DNA of 64,000 nt from Chaenocephalus aceratus (GCA_023974075.1 CM043791.1:21435701-21499700), one strand, 5' to 3'. Positions 8,036 through 19,876 are shown, counted from the first letter of the stretch. The notes: generated by a model not told the origin, from the letters alone. Numbers and translations: made by a program.

Positions 8036-10767
8036 ACTTATTGTCTACATCCTGTTTCAATTTTTTTCCATGTTGCTTTGATAGACTTTATTTAAGAGTA
8101 TCGGGTACTTTTGTAGTTTGTGAAGTCATGCATAAAAGGCACATTTAATGCGTAAAAGTCACATTGTGAAGTTAGGAAAACCACTTTTAACAGACTCACA
8201 GCAGCTATAACTAAGGTCAAATCGAAGCAGCACCATATTGATTATGCTCCCAAAATGAACTCCAATATCAATTAATCTACTAAATGTTAACTTGCCACCT
8301 TGTCACCGGTTTGGCGGGAGCTCCTTACATCTGGCCTGCTGCTGGCCCAGGGGACAATGGGGGTGTATTTTTCTATTGCTATAAAGGTAATTAAAAGTTT
8401 GAAAAGGGTCTCATCCTGTATGCAGCGGGAGCTTTAAGAAGTCTTAAACCCTATTCATGAGCCTGGGAAATGCTCTCAGGGGTTAATGTCACTAACAGAT
8501 TGCCTCAGTGAAAGGAGAATATGGAAGGATCCTCGGTTCCTTTTGTGCAGCAATTGTTCGATTCCTCTCCCAGTGGCTCTACACCTCAAATGAGAAAAGA
8601 GGGAGACTTTTGTTTGATGGAAGGGAAACATGAGGGCATATAAATACACCACGTATTGCAGGTTAAAGCATTTGATTCTTGCTCCTGACTTACTCTGAAA
8701 ATCCCTCAAACACTTCCACTGACAATATCATTTGAATTAGCATTTTGTACGGTCCGTGGCCTTTCTCTGGCCAGGTGCTTTCCCCTGACGGCTCAAACGT
8801 TTCTGTGTACTAAAGCTCTCCATCTCTTCCTGCTGCTGTTTATCCTGGGTGTTAACGTATCTTCCTCCGGTGAGGGGTCTGGATCTGAGGCCTGTGTTTC
8901 AGGGCGGCGTTGCATGCGCAAGCCATGTGTCAGCCACTTGCAGTCAGCGGGCCCCTTTACTCAGGATTAGGTTTCAGCCTGGTGTCCGTCGGTCAAAACC
9001 CCTCAACATTTAATACTCCACCGGCGCGCCGTGGGTGCGCATGGCTGGCACAGGCCACAAGTAAGTCGGTGTGAAAGTGTTTCATAGCCCTGACCACCAG
9101 CACACACAAGATAAACATTCCTAGTGTCAAAATATCGAGAGTGCACTTAAAGTTATGCAGAAACAGAGTGTGAAGGTATGCCCATGTCTAAACCATGATT
9201 GATAACGATCACATAATAAATACAAAGTTTAAAAAGGGTTTATTTAGGAAATAGGCAGGCCAAATGAAAACCATACCAATGTATTGGCAGCCGTTAAAAA
9301 GTGTTGACAAAATAAAAACAAATTGTGTTTACTGTAACCTGGTTTACGTGACTTGAGATGTTGTCTTTGCACAGAAAACTCTTGATATTCATCTTACTTT
9401 AACAGGACTGTTATTTGTGTAGTTGCGTTCTCTCGTTCACCCTGCTGAGTGCCAGTGCCCTGCAGATGACACTGTTGTAAATGGCATACTGAAACCCCAC
9501 TGCCTGTGATGCTGAAGCAGCCTCCTTCTGCGAGGAGGCATACTGAAACTCCAGTTGGCAGCATGTGTGGGTTCTGCGGTCGTCCCTACTGCCTTCGTGT
9601 CTGAGTTAATAGTTCAGAGATGCCTTTGTGGAGCTGAGGTCGTGAGAACCGAGCGAACTAGTCTGCCTGTGGCCAGGCACAGCGCCAGTCAGTAAATCCC
9701 CGCTGGCAGGCCGGGTCGTGCAGCCGCTCTGCGGAGGTGAGGAGGCGAACACACACACGCGTGGCCGCCAAGAAGCGAGCCTGGTCCGGCGTAAACACAG
9801 GGGATCGTTGGAGGTTGACTGAGTCCATCCTATTTTTATACGGCACCATGTTGCAGGCTGTAAGCAAATCAGGATAAAGCCGTGGTTTATATCATGATGT
9901 TTTGAAATATAAAGGAATGTAAATGTGTCTCATATTCATAATGTGTGCACTGAATAGCTACATCAGGCAACCAAGCAACAACAGCTTTAAGTATAACATA
10001 GGCCTACATTAAGGAAAGTGCTAAAGAAACAACGAGAGAGAGAGAGAGAAAGCCATTCTAAGATAAATGTTAGTGGAATAAATGTGCACATAATGGCATG
10101 TATTCAGATAGCAGAACGTGCATTTATATCTAACATTTTGCAGATGCCTGCAGCTGAAATGATTGTGTAGAGTAGACCTATCCAGATGTGGGCTCCTGGT
10201 TCCTCAATCCTGTTGTGTTATTCTGCTCGCGTGTGAAGGATCAACAACATAAGAAGTGGACTTTTTTGAACATTTGGATTATCAACATTATTTAAAACGA
10301 AACAGGCGGGAATACTCTCTGATGAAAAGGATTCCTATATAGGGCTGAATGTCCCTCGGGGATGTGCACCATCACGTCCCTTGGGAGAAGTCGCTATTAA
10401 AGGGGGTAGGGGTCGTCTGAGGAGCCACACATTATCATTCTCATTAGCGACTGAATAGAGGAACGCGCGCACAACGTTGCCGCCAAACTTTAAACATCGG
10501 TTCTCCCTCCAAATTCACAATTGCCATTGTTGCATCAGGCCTTGTTTAGCTAGTACTTAATGCTTTTCGTATGAAGCTCCTCACAGCAATTTACTGTAAG
10601 TGTGCCTGCAACACTCCAGGGAGATTAGATAAGGGGGACGCTCTCTGTTTCCTTCCTCCTCGCTCAATTGAATAAAGACAAAAGTTAAGCTGTTAGATTT
10701 AACAAATGTGGACAGATACATATATATATAAACATTTTTACTGAATTGAATGAAGAAAGTCATAAAC
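8036..10767. other. 3' flank of her9, no gene; candidate regulatory DNA
   Basis: No coding frame, TIR element or long tandem repeat is seen, apart from a short (GA)n run near 10034-10049. Two low-repeat, mixed-composition blocks (about 8300-8530 and 8740-9060) look unlike the AT-rich background and resemble the kind of DNA in which conserved non-coding elements lie beside developmental genes. That reading needs alignment to other fish genomes. Confidence 0.4.
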
Positions 10768-11794
10768 GGTAACACTTTACAATAAGGTACACAAAATGTG
10801 CTTAATTACTGCTTAGTTACTGAGGAACTACTCATTAACTAACCATTAACTATCTAGTCATTCCTCAGTAACTAAGCAGTAATTAAGCACATTTTGTGTA
10901 CCTTAGTTACTCAGGAACGACTAGATAGTTAATGGTTAGTTAATTAGTAGTTCCTCAGTAACTAAGCAGTAATTAAGCACATCTTGTGTACCTTATTGTC
11001 AGAGTTGGGTGTAACGCGTTACAAAGTAACGCTTTACTGTAATAATATTACTTTGTCGGTAACGGAGTAGTGTAACGCGCTACTTTTATAATTTAGTAAT
11101 CACACTACAGTTACTAACATTGCCCCGACACGCGTTACTTCGTTACTTTCTAAAATCAGTCATAATCAAACCTCAACAAACACCTGCAAAGAACACATGC
11201 TAAGGTGAAGCTAACGCACATAGCTGTTGTTTATTTATATCACACACGTAGTCTGTTCTTCTTCTCTGTTTTCCGGTTGTTGCCTGTTTTGAATGACGAA
11301 TACACACTACCGCCGCCTGCTGGTAAGGAGAGTTATTGCCACTTACGCATGCGCAGTTCGTACGTGCTCGGCTGAAGTCTTTGCGGTGTGCTCCAGTCTG
11401 GCTCCAGTGCAACACATGGCCAACACGCAGGAGAATACGCTGACGCAACAGCGTGAGCAGAGATAGACTGCGCAAAATATACAGATAGCAGGAGACAGAG
11501 GACAGCCATGGTCAGATATGAAAACATTCAGGAGCTATCTGGATCAGTCTTATGCGACAATGGAAACTGAACTAAAGCGAACATTTGAAACTTTAGCAGT
11601 CTGCGTGATCTGCCTGTAGGGCCGGCCCTGCGAGTAAAGTAACGAGTAAAGTAACGAGTAATGTAACGAATTACTTTATGTAGAGAGTAACGAAGTAGTG
11701 TAATATATTACTTTTTTTTAAAGTAATATGTAATATGTAATATATTACTTTTTTTTAGTAACGACCCCATCTCTGCTTATTGTAAAGTGTTACC
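10768..11794. mobile_element. palindromic MITE, interrupted by a hAT-type element
   Basis: The outer ends are GGTAACACTTTACAATAAGG at 10768 and its inverted form CTTATTGTAAAGTGTTACC at 11776-11794, about 19 bp of TIR. Between 10785 and 10999 a unit of about 60 bp (motifs GCTTAATTACTGCTTAGTTACT and TTAACTAACCATTAACTA) occurs in alternating orientations, so the element is largely self-complementary. Without the insertion at 11000-11775 it would be about 243 bp. Its own target-site duplication is not clear. It encodes nothing. Confidence 0.8.
11000..11775. mobile_element. non-autonomous hAT-type transposon nested in the MITE
   Basis: It starts CAGAGTTGGG and ends CCCCATCTCTG, an imperfect TIR opening CAGAG, and is flanked by a perfect 8-bp duplication CTTATTGT (10992-10999 and 11776-11783). 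An 8-bp duplication with CAG-type termini is diagnostic of the hAT superfamily. Subterminal regions are packed with GTAACG/CGTTAC repeats, which may be transposase sites. The 776-bp interior has no transposase frame, so it depends on a partner. Confidence 0.85.
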
Positions 11795-12370
11795 AAATGT
11801 TTTGCCTGACATATCTACACCCATATTTATTTAAAAAAAACGATTTCACTCTGATCATAAAAAAAGAAACGTGGAAGTTATAGATGACAGTTGGACAATA
11901 GTTGTTTCTGGATGAACCTCATGAGAGAGCTTTGTTTTCATTGCAACCACAAGGGATTTTCCTGGCTAAAAAGATTTAGGGATAGATATGCGTGGCATTG
12001 ATTAATGCTTATTCTCAATATCTCTCAAGCAGCAGATCACCCCTAGCACAAGGAACATTTTTGCTTGTAACAGTTGTTCTCTATTCTAAACATGAATATA
12101 GTAAATAGCTGGTTCCCCGGGATTTTTTGAGTTCTCCACTGCTCTCACTTTCACATATGACAGGCTATATTTGCTCCTCAATCTGAAGACGCTCCAGTTA
12201 CGACGACAGAAGGAAATTCTCTGCATGCTTTGGCCACAGGTTCTCCTCAGGGGGAAGGCGGGCAGGGAGTGTGTATCAAGCATTAGGAGTTTAATGTGTC
12301 AGCCTGTGTGCGTATAGGGCACTCCTCCTCGCACCTGTTTTTCTCAAGAATCAGAGAGTGATATCGGGAG
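11795..12370. other. non-coding, no gene recognised
   Basis: AT-rich spacer between the nested MITE and the GACA array. Nothing coding and no repeat structure is seen. Confidence 0.5.
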
Positions 12371-12396
12371 AGACAGACAGACAGACAGACAGACAT

Positions 12397-12485
<89 letters not shown>
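12371..12485. repeat. (GACA)n microsatellite
   Basis: About 28 units of the tetranucleotide AGAC/GACA carry one substitution (CATA near 12395). GACA/GATA arrays are common in fish genomes. Confidence 0.97.
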
Positions 12486-12490
12486 GTGTG

Positions 12491-12521
12491 TCAAATGTGT
12501 CTGTCTGACAGACACATTTGA
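12491..12521. repeat. perfect 15-bp inverted repeat beside the GACA array
   Basis: TCAAATGTGTCTGTC (12491-12505) is followed after a single T by its exact reverse complement (12507-12521). The arms include CTGTC/GACAG, so the palindrome overlaps in sequence with the neighbouring GACA array and may have arisen by foldback during replication. Confidence 0.9.
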
Positions 12522-13420
12522 CTCCTGTTTACTTTTTGTGTCTCTTTAGCAACACAGGCCTTCCTCTTCCCACCGCCGCACTTTTTTGGCTCCCTCTAAA
12601 CTTCCATCCTGTCTCGATATTTATAGAAAGAGACCACTTATCCCTGGGACTGGTTGTGAGGTGTGGGGTGTGTGCAGAGGTGAGGCAGGGTGGCTCAGAC
12701 GCAATGGGACGCGTCAAGCCTGATCACATATCACAGGGTCTGGGTGCCGCGTGGGCTCCGTTGATCCACAGCGCTTGTACAGAACGTATTTCTGAGGCCA
12801 GATTTGGCTTTTCAGCAGCTTCTCTTGTTTCAAGGCATGAGGCCTGTGGCTTACAGCCTTTGCAATGGTGCAGATTCCACAAGAGAAAGTTAAGGGTCCT
12901 CCTGACAGGGCTAGAGGTCATCCTGCAGACTCCTAGGTGGCATTAATGGAGCCTGTCCATGAATGTTGACACATTTTATTTATGTATTTATCTATCGAGG
13001 GGGTCATCCCAGCCTGTGCGCTGCATGTTTGGCAGCTGTTGTTCTATTTTAGCACTGGTTAAGAGTTCAGCAGCACAGGTCTAAAAGCTTAGTACCTAAC
13101 AAATGATATCCTAATTTTGGAGATGTGAAAATGGATCAGCGTAATGATGTTGTGGCCCCTTAGTGAAGAGATCATTATAGCAGATATAACACCGTTTGAA
13201 AACTTCTTAAACCCTTGTAAGTAACACGGGGCATATTTTATTTAGGATTGACTGATGTTGTTACTATATTTTAAACTTACAGGTTATGACATGAATCCAA
13301 ATTATAAATACATTAATTAGTGTAAAACAAAACACAATGAGAGATATAAGTGTTGCTGGCCTCAGGCGTACCTGAGCCGGCAGAGACTCTACCTTTGTAT
13401 AAGAACACACAAGAGGCAGA
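12522..13420. other. non-coding, no gene recognised
   Basis: Mixed-composition DNA. A 142-codon plus-strand frame (12518-12946) has no domain or codon signature and is not called. The last 25 bp before 13420 (AACACACAAGAGGCA) recur at about 17134, which gives an empty-site comparison for the next element. Confidence 0.45.
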
Positions 13421-13640
13421 GGGTGTTTCTCAATGTTGAGGACGCTTCCTTGGTAGGACAAGTCCCTCAGAGTCAGGTCCTTCTGAAGCGATGCAAGAAA
13501 CCTTCCTAGCCTCGGAAAACGAAGAATTGTGGAACAGGCTAACAGGTGTGCAGATGTGCGTCATATGCGAGGCCCCGCCTTAAATGGAGCCCGATTTCCG
13601 CCAAAGATTTGGAAATTGGTCCGTGCGCAAAGCATTAGCA

Positions 13641-14210
13641 GCGTTCACACTGCAGTACTTTTCCCACTTTAGTTCCGATATAGTTCCGAAATGTCGCGTT
13701 CACACCAAAAAGTGCCGGAACTAAAATTAGTTAATCAGAAACGTTTTTACCCCATTTTCCGTCCCTGCTAGAGAGCAGGTACTTTCGTGGGAGAAAAAGG
13801 TTCCTATGTCTGATTGTCTGGGTGGAATGCAAACCACGCCCCGTAAAAAGCAAAAAAAGTTTTGTGAAGCCGCCATTTTATTATCCTCGCATTAGCATTA
13901 TCCCAGCGCACAAACGCAGAGAGACTAACTTATGGCAACACAAAAGAAAACATGTGAGCAGTGGAGATGAGGAGGTGTCGGCGTTCTGGCGATTTACTCG
14001 GAAGGCTTCAGTATAAGCTGTTGTTTGCAGCCTGCCAGTAAACCCAAAGCAGAAGAAGAAGTGACGTCAGCGGCTTTATTTGCCTAATCCTTCCCCAGGA
14101 ACTTATTCCGGTGTGAACGCGATCTGTACTTAGTTCATGAGAACTAAAGAGTTCTCATGAACTAAGTTCTCATGAACCTTTGTGGGAAAAGTACTGCGGT
14201 GTGAATGCGC
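13641..14210. mobile_element. MITE with TIR GCGTTCACAC...
   Basis: The left end GCGTTCACACTGCAGTACTT and the inverted right end GCGCATTCACACCGCAGTAC give a TIR of about 26 bp continuing into TTTCCCAC. Subterminal palindromes around GTTCTCATGAAC occur near 14125-14180. No transposase frame is present. It lies inside the outer element of 13421-16579. Confidence 0.75.
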
Positions 14211-14375
14211 CTATTGTGGGGATTTTGAGACCGCTGAGGATACACATGTGCAGCCTCGAAATTTCCCGCAACGAAGAACGCCGGCCTCGGTAGAATTCCA
14301 AGCATCCTGGACATTGGAACAGTCCTTCGGCGGGACTCGATGACGTAGCATCCTTGAAATAGTGGCTCTGGAGCA

Positions 14376-16542
14376 TAGACTGTATATATAAATGGACGTA
14401 GTGTCCGTGACGTCACCCATAGGATTCTGCAGAGTTGCCGAGAAGCCCTTAGTAGGCGGAGTCGGCCACTAACGTCTCGACAGTGACGTCAGAGTCTAAC
14501 TTCCTCCTGCTCCAGCCTGATCCAAATAAGGGCAAAGAGGCGGAGCCGAGGCGGGACCTGCTGCCACCGAGCTGGAAGTTCCAGAGCTAGCTCAGGCTAA
14601 GAAGCTAAGCTAAAGGAAACCCTTTATACAAAAATACATGAAAAGTGATGTTAGGTGTGTAGGGTTACAGACTGATTAACAAGCAAAACATAGAACTTAA
14701 ATTAGTGATGCAATGCTGAAATGTAAAAATGTGACAGTCAAAAAGCATAGGTGTTTTAATGGCATATTCACTTAATAACGCATGAACAACTTTTACATAA
14801 TGTATTTAGCTAATACTACAGCGGGCTGCAGGCGAACCAAGTCCACGTTTCGCTGCATTCCTTGATCTCCAGTTATAACGCCAGACTCCGTCGCCGGGGG
14901 CTAGCTCCGGCCGCCTGCGGCTCCGTTAGCTCCGGCGGCGGACTCCGGTGGCCACCACTGGGATAAATGGGTCCCCTTTTAACATTTGCTCCCGTTTAGC
15001 ATTATGGGCGTCATAGCCATAGACTATAAAAGTCTTACCCAAGGCTGAATCATAAACTAAACTGTATATATATAAAGTACAGTAACTACAACTAGCTAAC
15101 GTTGTAGCCTAGCAGAGTGGACAAGTTCCTGTCAGCTGACAGTGAGGCACGTACCTTAGGGTGACCAGACGTCCCCGTTTTCCGGGGACAGTCCCCGTTT
15201 GTATTGGCCTGTCCCCGTTGAAACTGTCCCCGGAAATGTCCCCGTTTTTTAATATACGTTAAAAACACATAGCAAATAAAATAAAAACGTTTCATGTCAG
15301 GAAACACTGGGTAAACACTACAGACTGTGGTCAAGCCAGCCCTCACTTCGGAAAAACCAGTCAAGCCAGCCCGCACGTTGTATTGCGGTGCGCGAATATC
15401 CTATGCATTACGGTAGAGGCCTGGAAAAACTGCCTTCAAAATAAAAGCGTTTACTCGGTCAATAACAAATATACCTAAAAAACACTCCAAACATATTCAT
15501 ACTGGATCTTAAATTAAGAAATATGTACAATATAATGTGATCAATAATACTTTAAAACAAACTACGTATAACTACCACATTATAACTGAGTGAATGTAAA
15601 ATGTAAGGATACAGTTATGAAGACATATCTGACATTTCCACTGGTTGACTAATTTCAATTGATGTTGACACCATCTCACAACACTCCTAAAATAACATTA
15701 CTTTCTGAAGCACAATTTAAAATGTGTGCTGTTTAAAATCTCAAATTAGATCTATTGTCCATCTATATTTTGATTATTATTTAATGGAAACTGTCCATAA
15801 TCAAAGAGTCATTCGAAGTCAATCAAATCAGGACAATCTGATGTAGAGGTTCAAAATAAAACAGTTTTGAAATCTCATATACGGGCTATCGTCCTTCTGT
15901 TTTTATACAAGAATAAAACAAAAACTATCCAGTATCAAAGACTTATTTCATTTCAGGGTGATAGCAGGACACCCCATCTAATCACTCAGTGAGAATCTGG
16001 ACAATCTGATGTACAGTTTCAAAATAAAAGACCACTGAAGTCTCATATATGAGCTATCGTCCTTCTGTTTGTATCCAACAGTTAACATGTTCGAATTACA
16101 TTGAACCAGAATTGTCCCCCTTTATTCTTTAACAGTGAAGAAAATTGGATATGTTAATGAGATTTTGACCGCAAAACTCAAAATGTCCCCGGATTTAATT
16201 TTGAAAATCTGGTCACCTTAACGTACCTGTCCATCAAAATGACCACCCCCTAATTTATGCAAAAAGAAGAAGAAAAAAGACCTAATATAAATAAAAGGGT
16301 CGCGTTATACAACAATTCACCAATTCATAATCATGAAGGTGGAATCTAACTATATCCAGAATAATTGGTATTGCATCCAGGGGCAGAAATATGTTTATTT
16401 CTGCTGTAAAGTTGGGCATTTTAACATGGGGGTCTATGGAAATTGATCCTTTCTGCAGTCATCGCCTATCGGCCAATAGATGAACTGCAGTTTGTGGCAC
16501 TTCCTTATTGGCCTCCCGCCTCTGCCCCAGAGTTTGCTGCTT
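14376..16542. mobile_element. retroposon-like element bounded by an 11-bp duplication
   Basis: The element starts TAGACTGTATATATAAATGG and is bounded by perfect 11-bp direct repeats GCTCTGGAGCA (14365-14375 and 16543-16553). Joining the flanks across the repeat restores a continuous outer-element sequence, so this is an insertion. A duplication of 11 bp suggests retroposition, although no A-rich tail is visible. Net of the inner transposon it is about 1.1 kb, with no coding capacity. Its motifs (GGACGTAGTGTCCGTGACGTCACC at the start, GGGGGTCTATGGAAATTGA near the end) are familiar from interspersed repeats of percomorph fish, recalled rather than searched. Confidence 0.7.
15159..16217. mobile_element. 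non-autonomous TIR transposon, TTA target duplication (Harbinger-like)
   Basis: The left end GGGTGACCAGACGTCCCCG and the right end (inverted GGTGACCAGAT) are flanked by TTA on both sides (15156-15158 and 16218-16220). A 3-bp TTA/TAA duplication suits PIF/Harbinger elements. GTCCCCG strings are repeated near the left end, and a block of about 170 bp (AGGACAATCTGATGTA ... CTATCGTCCTTCTG) occurs twice (about 15831 and 16002). No transposase frame remains. Confidence 0.7.
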
Positions 16543-16579
16543 GCTCTGGAGCAGCCTTCCTCGACATTGAGAAACACCC

Positions 16580-17968
16580 AGAAACATTAGCTTGTGTTTA
16601 GCTCAACTGCAGGATTTATTCTACAAATCCCGGAAACGATCCACAACAAAAGTATGTAAAACTATGCTCATCTCAATATTAGGCAACGGCATTTACATAT
16701 TAATGATCACACAAATGTTCAAAATACAATAGAAATGTACAATGAGTAATCATTGCATTCAGGACTTACAGTAATACTAGCTAACTCATACTCACATGCT
16801 ATTATTATTATTACATAAACACACTCTATATAAACATATATAACCTAAATGTGAAATATGCTATGTGCATAAACATGATATACATCTCACAGTCAGTTAA
16901 CATTACACCTTAAGCATCACGTGTCTATATAGCACTGTGTTTCACCTTAACCTTTAGCATTAGCTCTGCTAGCCGCTAACTGCTAGCCTAACATTGCAGT
17001 TCTCAAAAGCCACACAAAACTGCAAAGACCACCGATTATAAACCATGAACTTATCCCAATACACTCGCAACACTTTTATCCCTTATACCGGGGCACATTG
17101 GTGTTATTTAAAATACTTTAAACCCACCTGTATATGAACACACAAGAGGCATGTGAGATGCATGCACATTAGCGTATTTAGCTCTACTGCCGGATTTATT
17201 CTGCAGTTTCAGCCTCTAAAGGGTTTTAGGTTCTTCTCAAGCGTTATCGCCCTCTGTTGATCAGTTCGCCACACAGTTACAATGAAATGCAATTTTAATG
17301 ACTTCTTGAAACACTTACACATACAAAAACATGTGGGGTGACACTTCTTAACCTTTTTAACTTAACTTATCTGTAATCAAGGAACTACACTATAATCAAA
17401 AGATATACTATTTTATTTTTTAACGATTTTTACTATTATGCATATTTATGTATATTTTAACCCTTTACATAAGGTAATGTAGAGACATTTGTGCAGTCAA
17501 ATTGTGCCAAAAAGTGGAAATTATCAAAATCTCAAAAGATAAAAAACGTTGATTATGTTCATTGAATCAGCTAAGATGGCTGAATACCAAAATACTAAAA
17601 TCAATTAAAGTAGATTACTCAACCCCAACACCTAGTGTATTAAATCCCAGAGGACACACAGGGTCTCACTACATGCCCAGACAAGTCCCTAATTTGTCAC
17701 TTGTGAACATCATGCACTGATCTGACTCATTTATCTTTTCAAGATGCCACCTCCTGTTGTGTTTGTGTGTGAGTGTATTTCATCCTCTTCCTCTCCTTCT
17801 GTGTGGTGGGTAAAAGCGGTGTACTTGTGAGTACACATTTGCATTGTGTGGTTGTGAGACAGTGTGAGAAAGAGTCTTTGACCTATTTCACTGATTTAAC
17901 ACAGTTTTCAAGTAATGCCGGCGATCCATCAAGCACAATTTCAGGAACTGCTACATTTAAATGGAATA
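16580..17968. other. repeat-derived flank, no gene
   Basis: The segment TTAGCTCAACTGCAGGATTTATTCT (about 16604) recurs as TTAGCTCTACTGCCGGATTTATTCT (about 17180), and AACACACAAGAGGCA of 13406-13420 recurs at about 17136. An older duplication therefore brackets this stretch. A CTCF-like AACAGAGGGCGA lies on the minus strand near 17248-17260. No coding frame is seen. Confidence 0.45.
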
Positions 17969-18600
17969 GAGTGGTGCAGTGACGCGTCCTAAAACCCAGA
18001 AGTAAGCGCATTGGTACCTTCCGGTTCCCTCGACAAAAAAACAATGCAATTTCTCCATAGGATTTTGGAAAATAGCTCGAAATAAGGTCTGTGGTTGACA
18101 CACATTTAAGATACGGATCACGTTTTGTTCAGCCGGATAATATATATGTCTACCCTACTTTTTATAATTTTCTAATCATATATCGAATCGATAGATTTAT
18201 GATCGATAGATTTAGGTTTCGAAAATTATAAAAGTAGGGTAGACATGTGGAGATCATCCGACTGAACATTAAATTACATGTTACATGTTAGACGCTTTTA
18301 TCCTAAGCGACTTACATACTCAATACTGTGGGCAATCCCCACAGGAGCAATTTGAGGTGAAGTGTCTTGCCCAGGGACACAACGACATGCTGACTGCAGT
18401 GCAGTTTGAACCTGTGACCATCTGATCCCCAGACCAAGGCTCTATCCACTGCACCTCACGCCTCCCTACAAAACGTGACCCGTGTTTCCTGATATGTCAC
18501 AAGGCCTGCCAAAGTATTCGATTTGTAATATGTTCACAGACAGTATCAAACATGTTGTAGGCTTGAAAAGCAGAATCTATTCAAAAGTATTTTGTTCCAG
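17969..18600. mobile_element. palindromic MITE interrupted by a SINE
   Basis: The left arm (GATCACGTTTTGTTCAGCCGG then CTACCCTACTTTTTATAATTTTC, 18115-18173) is mirrored by GAAAATTATAAAAGTAGGGTAG (18219-18240) and CCGACTGAACA (to 18268). The mirror resumes after the SINE as ACAAAACGTGACCC (about 18467-18480). The outer limits are uncertain. The left part, running through GACGCGTCCTAAAACCCAGAAG, resembles a fish interspersed repeat. No coding capacity. Confidence 0.6.
18278..18465 (-). mobile_element. tRNA-derived SINE, copy 1
   Basis: Read on the minus strand, the copy begins with a tRNA-like head (GTGCAGTGGATAGAG as A box, GGTTCAAACT as B box). A central domain CATGTCGTTGTGTCCCTGGG and a tail AAGTCGCTTAGGATAAAAGC follow. 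It interrupts the right arm of a palindromic MITE (short duplication ACA), so it is the younger insertion. It is diverged and not expected to move. Confidence 0.8.
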
Positions 18601-19573
18601 GGCCTGATTTTTGTAACTATTTGCAATATGTCATACTGGTTTTGAATGATATTTTGTTACTCTTGGAAAAAAATCTGCAAGGTTTTTTTACACTTTGTTT
18701 CTCTATTCATTTGAGTCACTCTATTGACATTACAAGAAGTGCAAAGTTAGCATTCTACACATTTTCCTATCCAATTATTACCGGAAGATCAGGGAAACTC
18801 TCAATTCCTGTCTTATATTTAGCCATTGAAATACAAGCGTATTTGACTGAAGGATATTCTACTCTGGGAGGTGATGAAAGCGGTATTTCCTGAACAGTTA
18901 TCCCACAGTGCTGAGACCTGCTCCTCTCTGGATACTGACTTAGCTAGGTGGTGACAGCCGCACCGTCGCAAGAGCATTATCACTTTAGCACAGTAGAGAG
19001 GAGGGCATTGTCCCCTAAACAGGATGTCCTGGTTTCTGGTTCCATCTCATATGTGCTATCCTTTTGTGTGAGTCTATCTGTGTACAAATCTTTAAAGCAG
19101 ATGTGACCAGAATTTGAAAAGGTGCCATTACCTTTACAAACTGTGAGGTTCTTCCTTCCCTTAACTTGTTCCTTGATCAGCTTGTTTTTTCCCTTTTCTT
19201 ATCATCATATGGATTTGACAGAAAGCAGACATTGAAACTGTAGCGTAAGCAATGAGAGTGTGTGTGTCATTGTGTATTTGCACTGCGTGTGGTAGGGAGT
19301 TGGAGTTGGAGTTATGAGATGAGCACTTGTCTTTTTTTCTTTTTCTTTCTTCTTCCCTCTACGCTTCTTTTCATGCCCTGGGAAGGTAAACACTCATCCT
19401 CTTTGCCCTTGTTTTTCTTATGGTAACTGTTGAACAGTGTGTGCTCCACTAGTGGTTTTATTGCTTGGATTGTCATGCAAGAGGCAGGGGAGACAAGTGT
19501 CAATAAGTGGATGGGCTCACTCTAAACAAATGCAGCCAGAGAATGGGCAAAGAGAGCTGAGAATGCAGCTGGG
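18601..19573. other. non-coding, no gene recognised
   Basis: AT-rich DNA. A 90-codon frame at 18621-18893 lacks any recognisable domain. No repeats are seen. Confidence 0.45.
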
Positions 19574-19752
<179 letters not shown>

Positions 19753-19876
19753 GCAATGTTTTTCTTGGTGCCCAACTCCCTGATTTAGTCACACATCATT
19801 CCATTATTAACAGTAGTGGCAGATAAAGTAGCTTTTGTGATAATTTCCACTATTTAAAATCGCTGTGGGAAAAATA

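Larger units (their letters stand above)
13421..16579. mobile_element. TIR transposon (outer element of a three-level nest)
   Basis: The left end GGGTGTTTCTCAATGTTGAG (13421) matches the inverted right end GGGTGTTTCTCAATGTCGAG (ending 16579), with a possible 3-bp duplication AGA. Inside it lie a MITE (13641-14210) and a retroposon-like element (14376-16542) that itself holds another transposon (15159-16217). Removing the insertions leaves a non-coding element of about 0.4 kb. The superfamily is not assigned. Confidence 0.7.

Noticed and set aside
12518..12946. 142-codon plus-strand frame
   Set aside because: No domain is recognised. The window is 64 kb and chance frames of this size are expected in GC-balanced stretches.
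13421..16579. Assigning the outer element to PIF/Harbinger
   Set aside because: Its apparent duplication is AGA, not TTA/TAA, so the superfamily is left open.
17883..18101. 72-codon minus-strand frame (SYFPKSYGEIALFFCRGNRK)
   Set aside because: It lies in a repeat-like segment beside the hairpin MITE and is most likely translated interspersed repeat.
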